NCBI RefSeq assembly: GCF_900108345.1
Contig: NZ_FNVV01000014.1
Coordinates: 1,659,664-1,723,663 of the forward strand
DNA length: 64,000 nt
Direction: 5' to 3'
DNA from: Bacteroides ndongoniae
GTDB lineage: Bacteria; Bacteroidota; Bacteroidia; Bacteroidales; Bacteroidaceae
Below, in pieces: positions 51,423 through 60,249 of this stretch. How positions within the stretch are numbered: the first letter of the stretch is position 1; each line of letters opens with the position of its first letter. The notes under the pieces are model-generated. The model was given only the letters and a program-made list of their open reading frames with translations. It had not been told where the DNA came from and searched no databases. Made by a program: the position numbers and the translations under genes.

Positions 51423-51490
51423 ATAAAATTCATTTTTTAAATTGGTAATAAACAATCTGTTTCTCAAACGATTAATCATATACTGAATCA

Positions 51491-52723
51491 TTAATTGCGA
51501 ACTACTTGTACGCGAAATCGCGAATACCATACGTGTGCAACCGGAATAAGGGCAACGACCAATGCTATGACGATCAGCACCAGCAACAATTCGACAAACA
51601 GGTTCCATCCATATCGGGTAAATACGATACCCGTCAGCGAACCAATCAGACTGGAACCTGCATAATAGAACAGCCAGTAAATGCTGGTAGCAGTGCTTTT
51701 GGCAAAAGCAGCATGAGCCGATACTATACGGCTAGCCATCGTATGAGTACCGAAAAAAGCAAACGTAAACAGTCCTAATCCCAGGATCAGCACGCCCAGG
51801 TGCATCACCAACAGCAGTACAAGCCCTACACACATCAGCAAGAGTGCCCATTGCAACAACATCCCCGGATTGTACCTGTCGGACAAACGGCCGGTAACGA
51901 GTGAACCGGCTACCCCTGCCGTATACATCATAAATATCATGGCCACCACCTCGTGCGAAAGCCCGAATGCAGGTGAAACAAGCAAAACCGACAAATAATT
52001 GTACACACTGACAAAGGTACCCATTGACAATGCAGCAACTAAATACATGCAGATGAGTTGCGGATGAAGCAGCAAAGACTTCATTTGCCTGATTTTCTCT
52101 TTAAAGGATACAGGAACTACTGTCGAATGACCGGATGCAGGAATCTTGCGGATAAAGAAATACCCTAATACCAAACTTACTCCTCCAATCACAGCCACTG
52201 CATACTGCCACCCAACCCATCCGGACAGAAGAGTTCCTGCCACACGCCCAGACATGCCCCCAATGGTATTACCACTTAAATATAGGCTGATTGCCAGTCC
52301 TATCATCGGTTTGTCCACCTCGTCCGTCAGATAGGCCAAAGCCACAGCCGACACAGCAGACAAAGCCATGCCTTTCAGAAAACCGACAACAAGCAGCAAG
52401 GGGAATACGGTAATAAAGGCAGATGCCAAAGTCAGAACGGCAGAAACCAGTAATCCGATTCCCATCAGCCGCTCACGTACAAAGTCATCCGCCTTAAAAG
52501 CAAACAAAAACAGACCAACAGCCATCCCTAACGTAGAAGCTGACACCGCAAGACTGCTGTTGGCAAGATCGGTATGGAAAAACACACACAACTCGGAGAG
52601 CATCGGCTGAAAAAGATACAACTGTGCAAAGACAGACAAGCCGGACAGGAACATACAGTTTCGTATGGTCCGGAATCTCTTACGGCTATCCGTAGCTATA
52701 GGTGTGCGAAGCATGGCTTTCAT
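51491..52723 (-). CDS. MFS transporter (sugar/drug efflux type)
   Basis: 410 residues from the ATG at 52723, after a possible GGAGG at 7-11 bp upstream on the minus strand, unusual for these genomes. About twelve membrane segments, with the family motif GRLSDRYNPGMLL between segments 8 and 9 and the first-half counterpart FAFKADDFVRERLMG. Role: proton-driven export of small molecules; substrate unknown. CAAAAGTA (52757-52764) reads TACTTTTG on the minus strand as a -7 box, but no -33 is seen. Confidence 0.88.
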   Translation of the reverse strand: MKAMLRTPIATDSRKRFRTIRNCMFLSGLSVFAQLYLFQPMLSELCVFFHTDLANSSLAVSASTLGMAVGLFLFAFKADDFVRERLMGIGLLVSAVLTLASAFITVFPLLLVVGFLKGMALSAVSAVALAYLTDEVDKPMIGLAISLYLSGNTIGGMSGRVAGTLLSGWVGWQYAVAVIGGVSLVLGYFFIRKIPASGHSTVVPVSFKEKIRQMKSLLLHPQLICMYLVAALSMGTFVSVYNYLSVLLVSPAFGLSHEVVAMIFMMYTAGVAGSLVTGRLSDRYNPGMLLQWALLLMCVGLVLLLVMHLGVLILGLGLFTFAFFGTHTMASRIVSAHAAFAKSTATSIYWLFYYAGSSLIGSLTGIVFTRYGWNLFVELLLVLIVIALVVALIPVAHVWYSRFRVQVVRN

Positions 52724-53024
52724 ATTATGTCCTCCTCTTTTCAAGTTTTGATGCAGCAAAAGTAAACCATAAAACAAAAAAGGAATATATCTGAAAAACT
52801 CATATTTTCGATAGAATCTATCGGTAATAACGATAAGCCTATACAACAACACGCACCCAAAACAATAGAGGAAAGATACTCACCAGCATCCATATATTAC
52901 AATATCCTAAAAAGAACAAGTATCTTCTTATGAAAAATTACTTTGATGCAGTCTAAACAGAGAAAAAGAAAAAACAATTGTCCCTTTGCTTGTGTTATAC
53001 GTAAAAAGCAGAATCATACGAGTT

Positions 53025-54143
53025 ATGGGTCAACAAAGAGTCTTATCATCCAAGTTCAACATGTCCGTAGGATTTCTTCCAGCCGTTATAGCCATATTGC
53101 TCAGCGGCTTCGCCTCACAGGACATATCGGTATACGCCGGTGCTGCAATGGGAATAGCTGCCAGTCTGCACAGCTATTTCCGGAAGGGAGCGTATATTCC
53201 TCAAATCATATTATATGCTACCACAACCATGCTGACACTGTTGGCCGTTATCGGTATTTTTACTGCCGACTATTGTTCCGACCTTTTATTCCCACTCATG
53301 ATCGAAGGATGCTGCCTGCTAGTTCCTTTCCTCATATTTCTGAACCGCAAACGTTTCCTGAGGCGTTATCAATGCAAGTCGTCAGAATGTTGCAAACAGT
53401 TTTATGCGCAAGGAGCCGAAGCCGCCATCGTATCCTCCAGAGTCATTCTGCTTTTCGGTTTTCTGCATTTTCTTGGTCTGTTTGCCGCTTATCTGCTAAA
53501 CAGTCCGGCCCACAGTGCCACAGGGTTCTTCCTGCTACACATCACTCCTCCGGCCGTGTTCATAGCCGGTATGCTGTTCAACCAGTTCGGCATCCTCTAT
53601 TTCAACAGAATGATGCAGCATACTATTTTCCTCCCCATTGTCAACATACGGGGCGATGTAACCGGAAAAATACAGGCAGCCGATGTAGTCAACCGCCGGC
53701 GCGACTTCATTGTCCCCGTAGTGCGTATAGCCGTAGCGTCGCACGGGATGCTGTTCCTCCGTCCGCGTCCGCAATGCAGCAACTACGATGCCAACAAGAC
53801 TGACCTGCTGATGGAAGACTACCTGATATACGGCGAGACACTGGAACAGTGTGTGCAACGCATTCTTAAGAAGAACGTTCCGGAATCCTGGAAGAAACAC
53901 CTTTGCTTCAACCTGAAGTATCACTATGAAAACCATCAGACCAACCGTCTGGTCTACCTCTTCCTGCTCGATGTAGAAGACGACTCGGCCTTGTGCGACA
54001 GCAATTTCAGGGGAGCCAAGCTATGGACACTGTCCCAAATAGAGCAGAATCTGGGAATGAACTACTTCAGCGAGTGCTTCGAATACGAATACGAGCACCT
54101 GAAAGGCATTATTTATACAAGAGAAAAATACAAGGAATCTTAG
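53025..54143 (+). CDS. Membrane protein with C-terminal NUDIX-like domain, unknown function
   Basis: 372 residues from the ATG at 53025; a TTG 39 bp upstream is an alternative. The first half has about five membrane helices (FLPAVIAILLSGFASQDISV, LTLLAVIGIFTAD, VILLFGFLHFLGLFAAYLLN, PAVFIAGMLFNQFGILYF). The second half (about 200-372) is soluble: GDVTGKIQAADVVNRRRDFI, ETLEQCVQRILKKNVPESWK, and LVYLFLLDVEDDSALCDSNF, an order of strands that I would compare with NUDIX proteins, though no canonical NUDIX box is present. It overlaps the convergent RsmI gene by 35 bp. The family is known to me only as a Bacteroides hypothetical. Confidence 0.65.
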   Translation: MGQQRVLSSKFNMSVGFLPAVIAILLSGFASQDISVYAGAAMGIAASLHSYFRKGAYIPQIILYATTTMLTLLAVIGIFTADYCSDLLFPLMIEGCCLLVPFLIFLNRKRFLRRYQCKSSECCKQFYAQGAEAAIVSSRVILLFGFLHFLGLFAAYLLNSPAHSATGFFLLHITPPAVFIAGMLFNQFGILYFNRMMQHTIFLPIVNIRGDVTGKIQAADVVNRRRDFIVPVVRIAVASHGMLFLRPRPQCSNYDANKTDLLMEDYLIYGETLEQCVQRILKKNVPESWKKHLCFNLKYHYENHQTNRLVYLFLLDVEDDSALCDSNFRGAKLWTLSQIEQNLGMNYFSECFEYEYEHLKGIIYTREKYKES

Positions 54144-54813
54144 ACAGATCGGGCACCTTGCCGCGCCATTCGTTCACGGTACGTGTACGGATGTACTCGC
54201 CTTCGCAGGTAATGTTGGCTGCGATGCAGAGCTTCGTCTGCGGACGGCAATTGTGCAGAATATCCTCGACCATCTTATTGTTCCGGTAAGGGGTCTCGAT
54301 GAACAACTGTGTCTGGTGTTCGGCATATACCCGCTGCTCCAAAGCTTTCAGCTTTTTGGCCCGTTCGGCAGGTTCGATGGGCAGATAGCCGTTGAAAGCA
54401 AAACTCTGACCGTTGAATCCGGAGCCCATGACAGACAGAATGATGGAAGAAGGCCCTACCAGCGGAACCACCTTCAGCCCCTTGCGCTGGGCAATGGCTA
54501 CCACGTCGGCTCCCGGATCGGCCACAGCCGGACAACCGGCTTCGGAAATGACTCCCATGGACTGCCCTTCGGCAAGTGGTTTCAGATAGCCCGATATGGC
54601 TTCGGGCGATGTATGCTTGTTCAGCGGATAGAATGTCAGCGAATCGATATCGATACCCTTATCTACCTTTTTAAGAAAACGGCGTGCCGAACGCACATCT
54701 TCGACGATAAAGTGGCGTATCTGCAAGATAATCTCCTTATTATAAGCCGGCAACACGGTCTCGACCGGTGTATCGCCCAGCGTGACGGGCAAAAGATAAA
54801 GCGCTGTATCCAT
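54109..54813 (-). CDS. rsmI: 16S rRNA 2'-O-methyltransferase RsmI (tetrapyrrole methylase fold)
   Basis: 234 residues. ALYLLPVTLGDTPVETVLPA, MGVISEAGCPAVADPGADVV, VVPLVGPSSIILSVMGSGFN, FAFNGYLPIEPAERAKKLKA and LFIETPYRNNKMVEDIL are the RsmI blocks. It is shorter than E. coli RsmI (286) but equal to the Bacteroidota form. Reaction: SAM-dependent 2'-O-methylation of C1402 in 16S rRNA. The last 35 bp overlap the convergent plus-strand gene end, so the two share a terminator region. Confidence 0.9.
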   Translation of the reverse strand: MDTALYLLPVTLGDTPVETVLPAYNKEIILQIRHFIVEDVRSARRFLKKVDKGIDIDSLTFYPLNKHTSPEAISGYLKPLAEGQSMGVISEAGCPAVADPGADVVAIAQRKGLKVVPLVGPSSIILSVMGSGFNGQSFAFNGYLPIEPAERAKKLKALEQRVYAEHQTQLFIETPYRNNKMVEDILHNCRPQTKLCIAANITCEGEYIRTRTVNEWRGKVPDLSKIPCIFLLYK

Positions 54814-54926
54814 TCTGATTCAACTGAAATAAAGAATAATAATAAGAAAAAAGGCTGTGCCAGGACGGACACCGGCCACCGGCCGCACCGCACACTGACA
54901 CACCCTTGTTATGAAACATCCGGCGT

Positions 54927-55784
54927 TTAGCCGTAGATGATATTTCCGTTTGCGTCCTTATACTCATCCAGGCCCTTCTCATAGGTAGCCATGGCGCGCA
55001 GACTCATACCTACGCTGGAGAAACCTCCGTCGTGATACAGGTTCTGCATGGTCACCTTGCGGGTCAGGTCGGAGAACATGACAATACAATAGTCGGCACA
55101 TTCTTCGGCTGAAGCGTTGCCCAGCGGAGACATGCGGTTGGCAAAGTCGAACAGTTTGTCCATACCCTTCACACCCGAACCGGCTGTAGTCATGGTAGGC
55201 GACTGCGAGATGGTATTGATACGTACATGATGCTCGCGACCGTAGATGTAGCCGAAGCTACGGGCGATAGACTCCAACAGAGCCTTGGCGTCGGCCATGT
55301 CGTTGTAGCCGTAGAATGTACGCTGTGCAGCCACGTAGCTCAATGCCAGAATCGAACCGTATTCGGCTATGGCATTCATCTTCTTGGCTGCCTGAATCAT
55401 TTTATGGAAAGAGACGGCTGAGATATCCAGCGTCTTGCTCAACATGTCGTAGTCCAGGTCGTCGTACGTACGTTTTTTACGCACATTGGGAGACATACCG
55501 ATAGAATGCAGCACAAAATCAATCTGACCGCCCAATACTTCCATCGAACGTTTGAAAACATTTTCCAGATCTTCCACGTTCGTGGCATCGGCGGGAATCA
55601 CTTCGCAGTGCAGCTTTTCGGCCAGTGCGGACACTTCGCCCATGCGCACGGCAACAGGAGTGTTCGACAACGTAATAACAGCACCTTCTTCTACTGCTTT
55701 TTCTGCTACTTTCCAGGCAATGGACTGCTCATTCAGAGCACCGAAGATAATGCCTCTTTTTCCTTTCAACAAATTGTAACTCAT
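54927..55784 (-). CDS. fabI: Enoyl-ACP reductase (FabI)
   Basis: 285 residues. GKRGIIFGALNEQSIAWKVA is the FabI N-terminal NADH loop. DFVLHSIGMSPNVRKKRTYD, the catalytic YVAAQRTFYGYNDMADAKAL (Tyr and Lys) and GVKGMDKLFDFANRMSPLGN are diagnostic. Reaction: NADH-dependent reduction of enoyl-ACP, the last step of each fatty-acid elongation cycle. CAAAGATA (55810-55817) is a minus-strand -7 box (TATCTTTG) 26 bp upstream of the start. Confidence 0.96.
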   Translation of the reverse strand: MSYNLLKGKRGIIFGALNEQSIAWKVAEKAVEEGAVITLSNTPVAVRMGEVSALAEKLHCEVIPADATNVEDLENVFKRSMEVLGGQIDFVLHSIGMSPNVRKKRTYDDLDYDMLSKTLDISAVSFHKMIQAAKKMNAIAEYGSILALSYVAAQRTFYGYNDMADAKALLESIARSFGYIYGREHHVRINTISQSPTMTTAGSGVKGMDKLFDFANRMSPLGNASAEECADYCIVMFSDLTRKVTMQNLYHDGGFSSVGMSLRAMATYEKGLDEYKDANGNIIYG

Positions 55785-55809
55785 ACTTACATTAATTAAA
55801 TTGAGGGCA

Positions 55810-55817
55810 CAAAGATA
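55810..55817 (-). promoter_or_regulatory. -7 box of fabI
   Basis: On the minus strand this reads TATCTTTG, fitting TAnnTTTG. The -33 partner at about 55838 (TTTTCGTC) is weak. The divergent DUF4861 promoter lies about 110 bp away. Confidence 0.55.
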
Positions 55818-55875
55818 GGAAGTTTATCCGTAAGTCTGACGAAAATTATTGAAAGAAAGCACCAAAAGACAAAAA

Positions 55876-55931
55876 ATCCACCTAAAACTTCAATTTATCC
55901 ACCTAAAACTGTGCGGATAATGATACTTTTG
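55876..55931 (+). promoter_or_regulatory. Pectin-locus promoter 1 with 14-bp direct repeat operator
   Basis: ATCCACCTAAAACT occurs at 55876-55889 and again at 55897-55910, exactly 21 bp apart. TACTTTTG (55924-55931) is the -7 box. No TTTG is seen at -33, as expected for a promoter needing an activator. The spacing of the operator to the -7 box is the same as at 60136 and 63666. Controls the DUF4861 and GH43 genes. Confidence 0.6.
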
Positions 55932-56039
55932 TAACAGGATTCCATGCGACGGGCAACCGGCAAGCCGTTGAAAAAACAGGCCAAAGTGCAGGATGCCCCG
56001 GCAAAGGAAGACCGTAACTGACACTATACATCCGATACC

Positions 56040-57266
56040 ATGAAAAGAAGAAAACTGATTCTACTGTGCCTTCTGTGTGGCACATCGCTGTACTCGGCTG
56101 CCCAGGAAAGCCGCAGTTTCCGACTGGAAGTCAGAAACACGTGGACGCACGAACAGACGGACGCACCGGTCGTCGTAAAACTGAGCGACCTGAAAACCGG
56201 CTTCGACGTACTGTCGGCCACGGTGACAGACGGCGTACGCGAAATACCGTCCCAGCTGGACGACCTGGATGGCGACCGGAAAGCCGACGAGTTGGCTTTC
56301 GTCATCGACATGCCTGCCCAAAGTACCCGACAAATCGGCATCACCTTGTCCGCAGCTCCGGTACAGAAGACCTATACGCCCCGCGTATCGGCTCAGTTGC
56401 TGATACGCGACGCCAAGAAGGGGAAACACGCCCCGATACAGTCGGTCACCGTGCCAGGCACGACTAATTTCTATAATATGGTATACGGTCATGGCCCCAT
56501 GTTCGAATCGGAACTGGTGGGCTACCGCATCTACTTCAACGAGAAGCAGACCATCGACCCCTACGGAAAGTTCACCCCAAGGCTGGAGCTGACCGAGAGC
56601 CAATTCTATCCCACCGACGAACAGCTGGCACGAGGCTTCGGCGACGACGTGCTGATGGTGGGCAACAGTTGCGGCATCGGTGCCCTGAAGGGATGGGACG
56701 GGCAGAAAGCTGTCCACATCGCCCCGGTGGCCTATCGCACGGAGCGCATCCTGGCGTGCGGACCGGTGCGTGCTGTTGTCGAGGTGGAGGTGCAGGGATG
56801 GGAGTATCAGGGCAGCCGCCTCGACATGACCCACCGTTACCTGCTGTATGCCGGACACCGCGACCTGCGCATCGAGACTTCTTTTTCGCGTCCGCTGGAC
56901 GAAGAAGTGTTCTGCACCGGCGTACAGAACATCATGGGCAACGAGACCGTTTCCTACAGCGACCACCACGGACTGGTGGGAAGCTGGGGACGCCACTGGC
57001 CCGTGAACGACACCGTGAAATACGCCAAAGAGACCATCGGCATTGCCACCTGCATTCCCCAGCGATACGTCCGCCAGGAAGTGGCGGACAAGGATAACTT
57101 CCTGTATACGCTGGCGGCTCCCGGCGAACGGGGCTTCTGCCACTACACCATGTTCACCTCGCGCAAGGAGACCTTCGGTTTCCCCGATGCCGAGGCTTGG
57201 TTCGGCTACATGCAGGAGTGGAAAGACAGGCTTCAGCATCCCATAGAAACCCGTCTGCTGCCATGA
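56040..57266 (+). CDS. DUF4861 family secreted protein
   Basis: 408 residues. A signal peptide (LILLCLLCGTSLYSAAQE) is followed by SFRLEVRNTWTHEQTDAPVV, VREIPSQLDDLDGDRKADEL, AFVIDMPAQSTRQIGITLSA, and later YNMVYGHGPMFESELVGYRI, YFNEKQTIDPYG, and HRYLLYAGHRDLRIETSFSR. These are the blocks of DUF4861. Family knowledge: occurs in polysaccharide utilization loci, often near rhamnogalacturonan or pectin enzymes, and thought to be a carbohydrate-active enzyme. The reaction is not assigned here. First gene of a two-gene operon with GH43. Confidence 0.85.
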   Translation: MKRRKLILLCLLCGTSLYSAAQESRSFRLEVRNTWTHEQTDAPVVVKLSDLKTGFDVLSATVTDGVREIPSQLDDLDGDRKADELAFVIDMPAQSTRQIGITLSAAPVQKTYTPRVSAQLLIRDAKKGKHAPIQSVTVPGTTNFYNMVYGHGPMFESELVGYRIYFNEKQTIDPYGKFTPRLELTESQFYPTDEQLARGFGDDVLMVGNSCGIGALKGWDGQKAVHIAPVAYRTERILACGPVRAVVEVEVQGWEYQGSRLDMTHRYLLYAGHRDLRIETSFSRPLDEEVFCTGVQNIMGNETVSYSDHHGLVGSWGRHWPVNDTVKYAKETIGIATCIPQRYVRQEVADKDNFLYTLAAPGERGFCHYTMFTSRKETFGFPDAEAWFGYMQEWKDRLQHPIETRLLP

Positions 57267-57361
57267 TCCGAACCTGATATACATCCGAATTTTACGTAAG
57301 GCAGACCGGCGCACACACGCTGCCGGCTGTCCATTCACCAAACATAAACAGTCTGTTTTCC

Positions 57362-59038
57362 ATGAACATCGTAAAAACACTATTCAGCCTGGGGTTGCTG
57401 GCAGCCCTGCCAATGGCGGCCCAGCAGAAAGAGTACGTATCGCAAGTATGGGTAGCCGACCGGGGCGACGGCACTTATCAGAACCCCGTCCTCTATGCCG
57501 ACTATTCCGACCCCGATGCCTGCCGCGTAGGCAATGACTTCTACCTGACCAGCTCCAGCTTCAACTGCCTGCCGGGCTTGCAGATACTGCACTCCAACGA
57601 TCTGGTCAACTGGCACATCATCGGCGCAGCCATCCCCTACAGCCTCGCTCCCGTCCGCACCCCCGAACGCCCCGAACACGGCAACCGCGTATGGGCACCC
57701 GCTATACGCCACCACAACGGACAGTTCTACATTTTCTGGGGAGATCCGGACCAGGGAGTCTTTATGACCAAGGCCCGCGACCCGCAGGGGCCGTGGACCG
57801 AGCCCGTACTGGTGAAGGCCGGACAGGGCATCATCGACCCTTGCCCCCTGTGGGACGACGACGGACAGGTCTATTTGGTGCACGCCTATGCCGGCAGCCG
57901 CGCCCAGCTGAAGAGCGTCATCGCCGTCTGCCGGCTGAATGAAGAGGCCACGCAGGCCGTCACCCCTTCGCGAATCGTCTTCGACGGGCACGAGGCTCAC
58001 GCCACGTGCGAGGGTCCCAAGTTCTACAAGAAAGACGGCTATTACTACATCTTCCATCCGGCGGGCGGAGTGCCTACCGGCTGGCAGGTGGTGCTACGCT
58101 CGAAGAACGTCTACGGCCCCTACGAGTGCAGAACCGTGCTGGCACAGGGCAACACCTCGGTCAACGGGCCGCACCAGGGCGCGTGGGTGGACACCCCGAC
58201 CGGCGAGGACTGGTTCCTGCACTTCCAGGACGTAGGGGCTTACGGGCGGGTGGTGCACCTGCAACCCATGAAGTGGAAGGACGGTTGGCCCGTCATCGGC
58301 ACCGATCCCGACGGCGACGGGTGCGGCGAACCCGTACTGTCGCACCGCAAGCCCGACGTAGGCCGCACGTATCCCGTCCGCACGCCGCAGGAGAGCGACG
58401 AGTTCGATGGCTACACCCTTTCGCCCCAGTGGCAGTGGCATGCCAACATCAACGAGAAGTGGGCCTACCATGCAGGCAACCGCGGCTTCGTCCGCCTGTA
58501 CTCGTACCCGGTGGTGCCGCAGTGCAGAAACCTGTGGGATGTGGCCAATCTGTTGCTGCAAAAGACGCCTGCCCCCAACTTCACCGCCACGATGAAGCTG
58601 ACCTTCAGCCCCACGGACAAGTACAGGGGCGAACGCACCGGATTAGTGGTGATGGGCATGGACTATGCTGCGCTGATGCTCGAAAACACGGCCGACGGAC
58701 TGACCCTGTCGCAGGTGGAGTGCATCAGTGCCGACAAGGGACAGCCCGAGCAGGTCAACGCATCGGTCGGACTGACCGGAGGTACCGTCTATCTGCGCGT
58801 CAGGTTCGGGTGCGACGGTCGGAAGATAGCCCAAAGCGAAGGCGGACACGACCTGCTCGTGACGTGCAACTTCAGCTACAGCACCGACGGCCGGACGTTC
58901 AGCCCACTTGGCACCACCTTCCGGGCGCGTGAAGGCAAATGGATAGGCGCCAAGGTGGGCACCTTCTGCACCCGCCCCGCCATCAGGGCCAACGACGGCG
59001 GATGGGCCGATATCGACTGGTTCCGCATCACCCCGTAA
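57362..59038 (+). CDS. Glycoside hydrolase family 43 with C-terminal lectin-like domain
   Basis: 558 residues. A signal peptide (IVKTLFSLGLLAALPMAAQQ) leads to the five-bladed GH43 propeller: NPVLYADYSDPDACRVGNDF (catalytic base Asp in DYSDPD), RVWAPAIRHHNGQFYIFWGD, IIDPCPLWDDDGQVYLVHAY (pKa-modulating Asp) and EGPKFYKKDGYYYIFHPAGG (general-acid Glu). The C-terminal ~190 residues (SDEFDGYTLSPQWQWHANIN) are the concanavalin-like GH43_C2 domain. Role: releases arabinose or xylose from pectin or xylan side chains. It is second in the operon after DUF4861. Confidence 0.93.
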   Translation: MNIVKTLFSLGLLAALPMAAQQKEYVSQVWVADRGDGTYQNPVLYADYSDPDACRVGNDFYLTSSSFNCLPGLQILHSNDLVNWHIIGAAIPYSLAPVRTPERPEHGNRVWAPAIRHHNGQFYIFWGDPDQGVFMTKARDPQGPWTEPVLVKAGQGIIDPCPLWDDDGQVYLVHAYAGSRAQLKSVIAVCRLNEEATQAVTPSRIVFDGHEAHATCEGPKFYKKDGYYYIFHPAGGVPTGWQVVLRSKNVYGPYECRTVLAQGNTSVNGPHQGAWVDTPTGEDWFLHFQDVGAYGRVVHLQPMKWKDGWPVIGTDPDGDGCGEPVLSHRKPDVGRTYPVRTPQESDEFDGYTLSPQWQWHANINEKWAYHAGNRGFVRLYSYPVVPQCRNLWDVANLLLQKTPAPNFTATMKLTFSPTDKYRGERTGLVVMGMDYAALMLENTADGLTLSQVECISADKGQPEQVNASVGLTGGTVYLRVRFGCDGRKIAQSEGGHDLLVTCNFSYSTDGRTFSPLGTTFRAREGKWIGAKVGTFCTRPAIRANDGGWADIDWFRITP

Positions 59039-59120
59039 GCAGAGTTTTTGTAAAACATTATAACCAACAGACAGGAAAATCATAAAACGTTGATAATCAG
59101 AAGCCTTATATGTTGGCTAT

Positions 59121-59200
59121 CTAAGTATAGGACTGAGGGGGTCTAAGTATAGGACCGAGGCTACCTCAGTCCTATACTTAGGTACCCTCGGTATAGGACT
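59121..59200. repeat. Hairpin array of the CTAAGTATAGGACTGAGG unit
   Basis: Direct copies at 59121-59138 and 59143-59160 (one base different), an inverted copy CCTCAGTCCTATACTTAG at 59164-59181, and a partial fourth copy at 59190-59200 (GTATAGGACTG). The second and third form an 18-bp stem with a 3-base loop; the first and third can form a perfect alternative stem. It sits in the 300-bp gap after GH43. Confidence 0.9.
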
Positions 59201-59282
59201 GTGACCGGAAGCCGTCCGCGCTGTCAATAATTATCCTAAACCTCCTCCCCTTCCCGGCCACTGCCCGCACGGGGCGGACACG

Positions 59283-59313
59283 TTGCAGATGTGCCCGAAA
59301 AGTATTACCTTTG
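59283..59313 (+). promoter_or_regulatory. Promoter of the phosphoglycolate-phosphatase-like gene
   Basis: TTG (59283-59285), 20 bp, then TACCTTTG (59306-59313), a good match. The ATG at 59339 follows 25 bp later. This promoter has no copy of the pectin operator, so the gene is probably expressed independently of the locus. Confidence 0.72.
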
Positions 59314-59338
59314 CCGCCGGAACATAAAACCTGTGAAA

Positions 59339-59992
59339 ATGAAGAAACTGATTATATTCGACCTCGACGGCACACTGCTCAACACCATTGCCGACCTGGC
59401 ACAAAGCACCAATCACGCCCTCAGCGCCTTAGGCTATCCCACCCACGACGAAGCCTCGTACAAGTTCATGGTGGGCAACGGCATCAACAAGCTGTTCGAA
59501 CGTGCCCTGCCCGAAGGAGAAAAAACCGAAGAGAACGTCCTGCGGGTACGTGCCCAATTCATCCCCTACTACGACTGCCACAATGCCGACCGCAGCCGCC
59601 CCTACCCCGGCATAGCCGAACTGCTGGAACAGCTGCAGTCGCAGCACATACTGCTGGCGGTGGCCTCGAACAAGTATCACGCTGCCACCACGAAGCTCAT
59701 TGCCCACTACTTCCCGCAGATACGCTTTGCCGCCGTCTATGGCCAGCGCGAAGGCATTGCCACCAAACCCGACCCCACCGTTGTGGCCGACATCCTGCGC
59801 GACACCGGTGTGCAACCCGAAGACGTGCTCTATGTAGGCGACTCGGCCGTCGATATGCAGACCGCCCTCAACGCCGGTGTCACCGCCTGCGGCGTCACCT
59901 GGGGCTTCCGTCCGCGCACCGAGTTAGAGGCGCTCAATCCCGCCTACATCGTGGACCACGCATCCGACATACTGAAAATAGCCAACAAGTAG
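59339..59992 (+). CDS. HAD phosphatase, phosphoglycolate phosphatase type
   Basis: 217 residues from the ATG at 59339. KKLIIFDLDGTLLNTIADLA is motif I, then the cap domain (VGNGINKLFERALPEGEK), LAVASNKYHAATTKLIAHYF (motif II) and GIATKPDPTVVADILRD plus VLYVGDSAVDMQTALNAGVT (motifs III and IV). Reaction: dephosphorylation of 2-phosphoglycolate or a similar phosphate. It has its own promoter and no obvious link to pectin use, so it interrupts the locus. Confidence 0.9.
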   Translation: MKKLIIFDLDGTLLNTIADLAQSTNHALSALGYPTHDEASYKFMVGNGINKLFERALPEGEKTEENVLRVRAQFIPYYDCHNADRSRPYPGIAELLEQLQSQHILLAVASNKYHAATTKLIAHYFPQIRFAAVYGQREGIATKPDPTVVADILRDTGVQPEDVLYVGDSAVDMQTALNAGVTACGVTWGFRPRTELEALNPAYIVDHASDILKIANK

Positions 59993-60135
59993 CAGCCACG
60001 GCCGGCGGCCGGTGCTGTAGCCGGCGACCCCGACCGCAGTCGGCCGACACCCCCGTCCATCCGGAGCAAAACGCACAAACACCCTCGTCTTTTCCCCATT
60101 CGATGGCCGATAAGCCAAAAAATACACCCAAACAG

Positions 60136-60177
60136 ACAAATTCTGCACATCGGTCCGGATCAAGGGATGTATTTTTG
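60136..60177 (+). promoter_or_regulatory. Pectin-locus promoter 2 (GH28/PL1 operon) with operator
   Basis: ACAAATTCTGCACAT (60136-60150) precedes the -7 box TATTTTTG (60170-60177) with 19 bp between. ACACCCAAACAG (60125-60135) lies just upstream, as in the other two pectin promoters. The ATG follows at 60250, giving a leader of about 65 bases. Confidence 0.6.
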
Positions 60178-60249
60178 TCATCGGCAACCCTCGCGTCGAA
60201 CAGGCGTCAGCGTTGCCGGGAAAAAATACAACCTTTTATCAATTATTAC

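Noticed and set aside
52943..53803. 286-codon plus-strand frame overlapping the membrane protein gene
   Set aside because: The frame starting at 53025 has consistent membrane helices and a soluble domain; the alternative is Ser/Arg/His/Cys-rich with no features.
59311..60249. 313-codon N-terminal extension of the GH28 gene
   Set aside because: It overlaps the HAD gene in another frame; signal peptide, lipobox and promoter all support the start at 60250.
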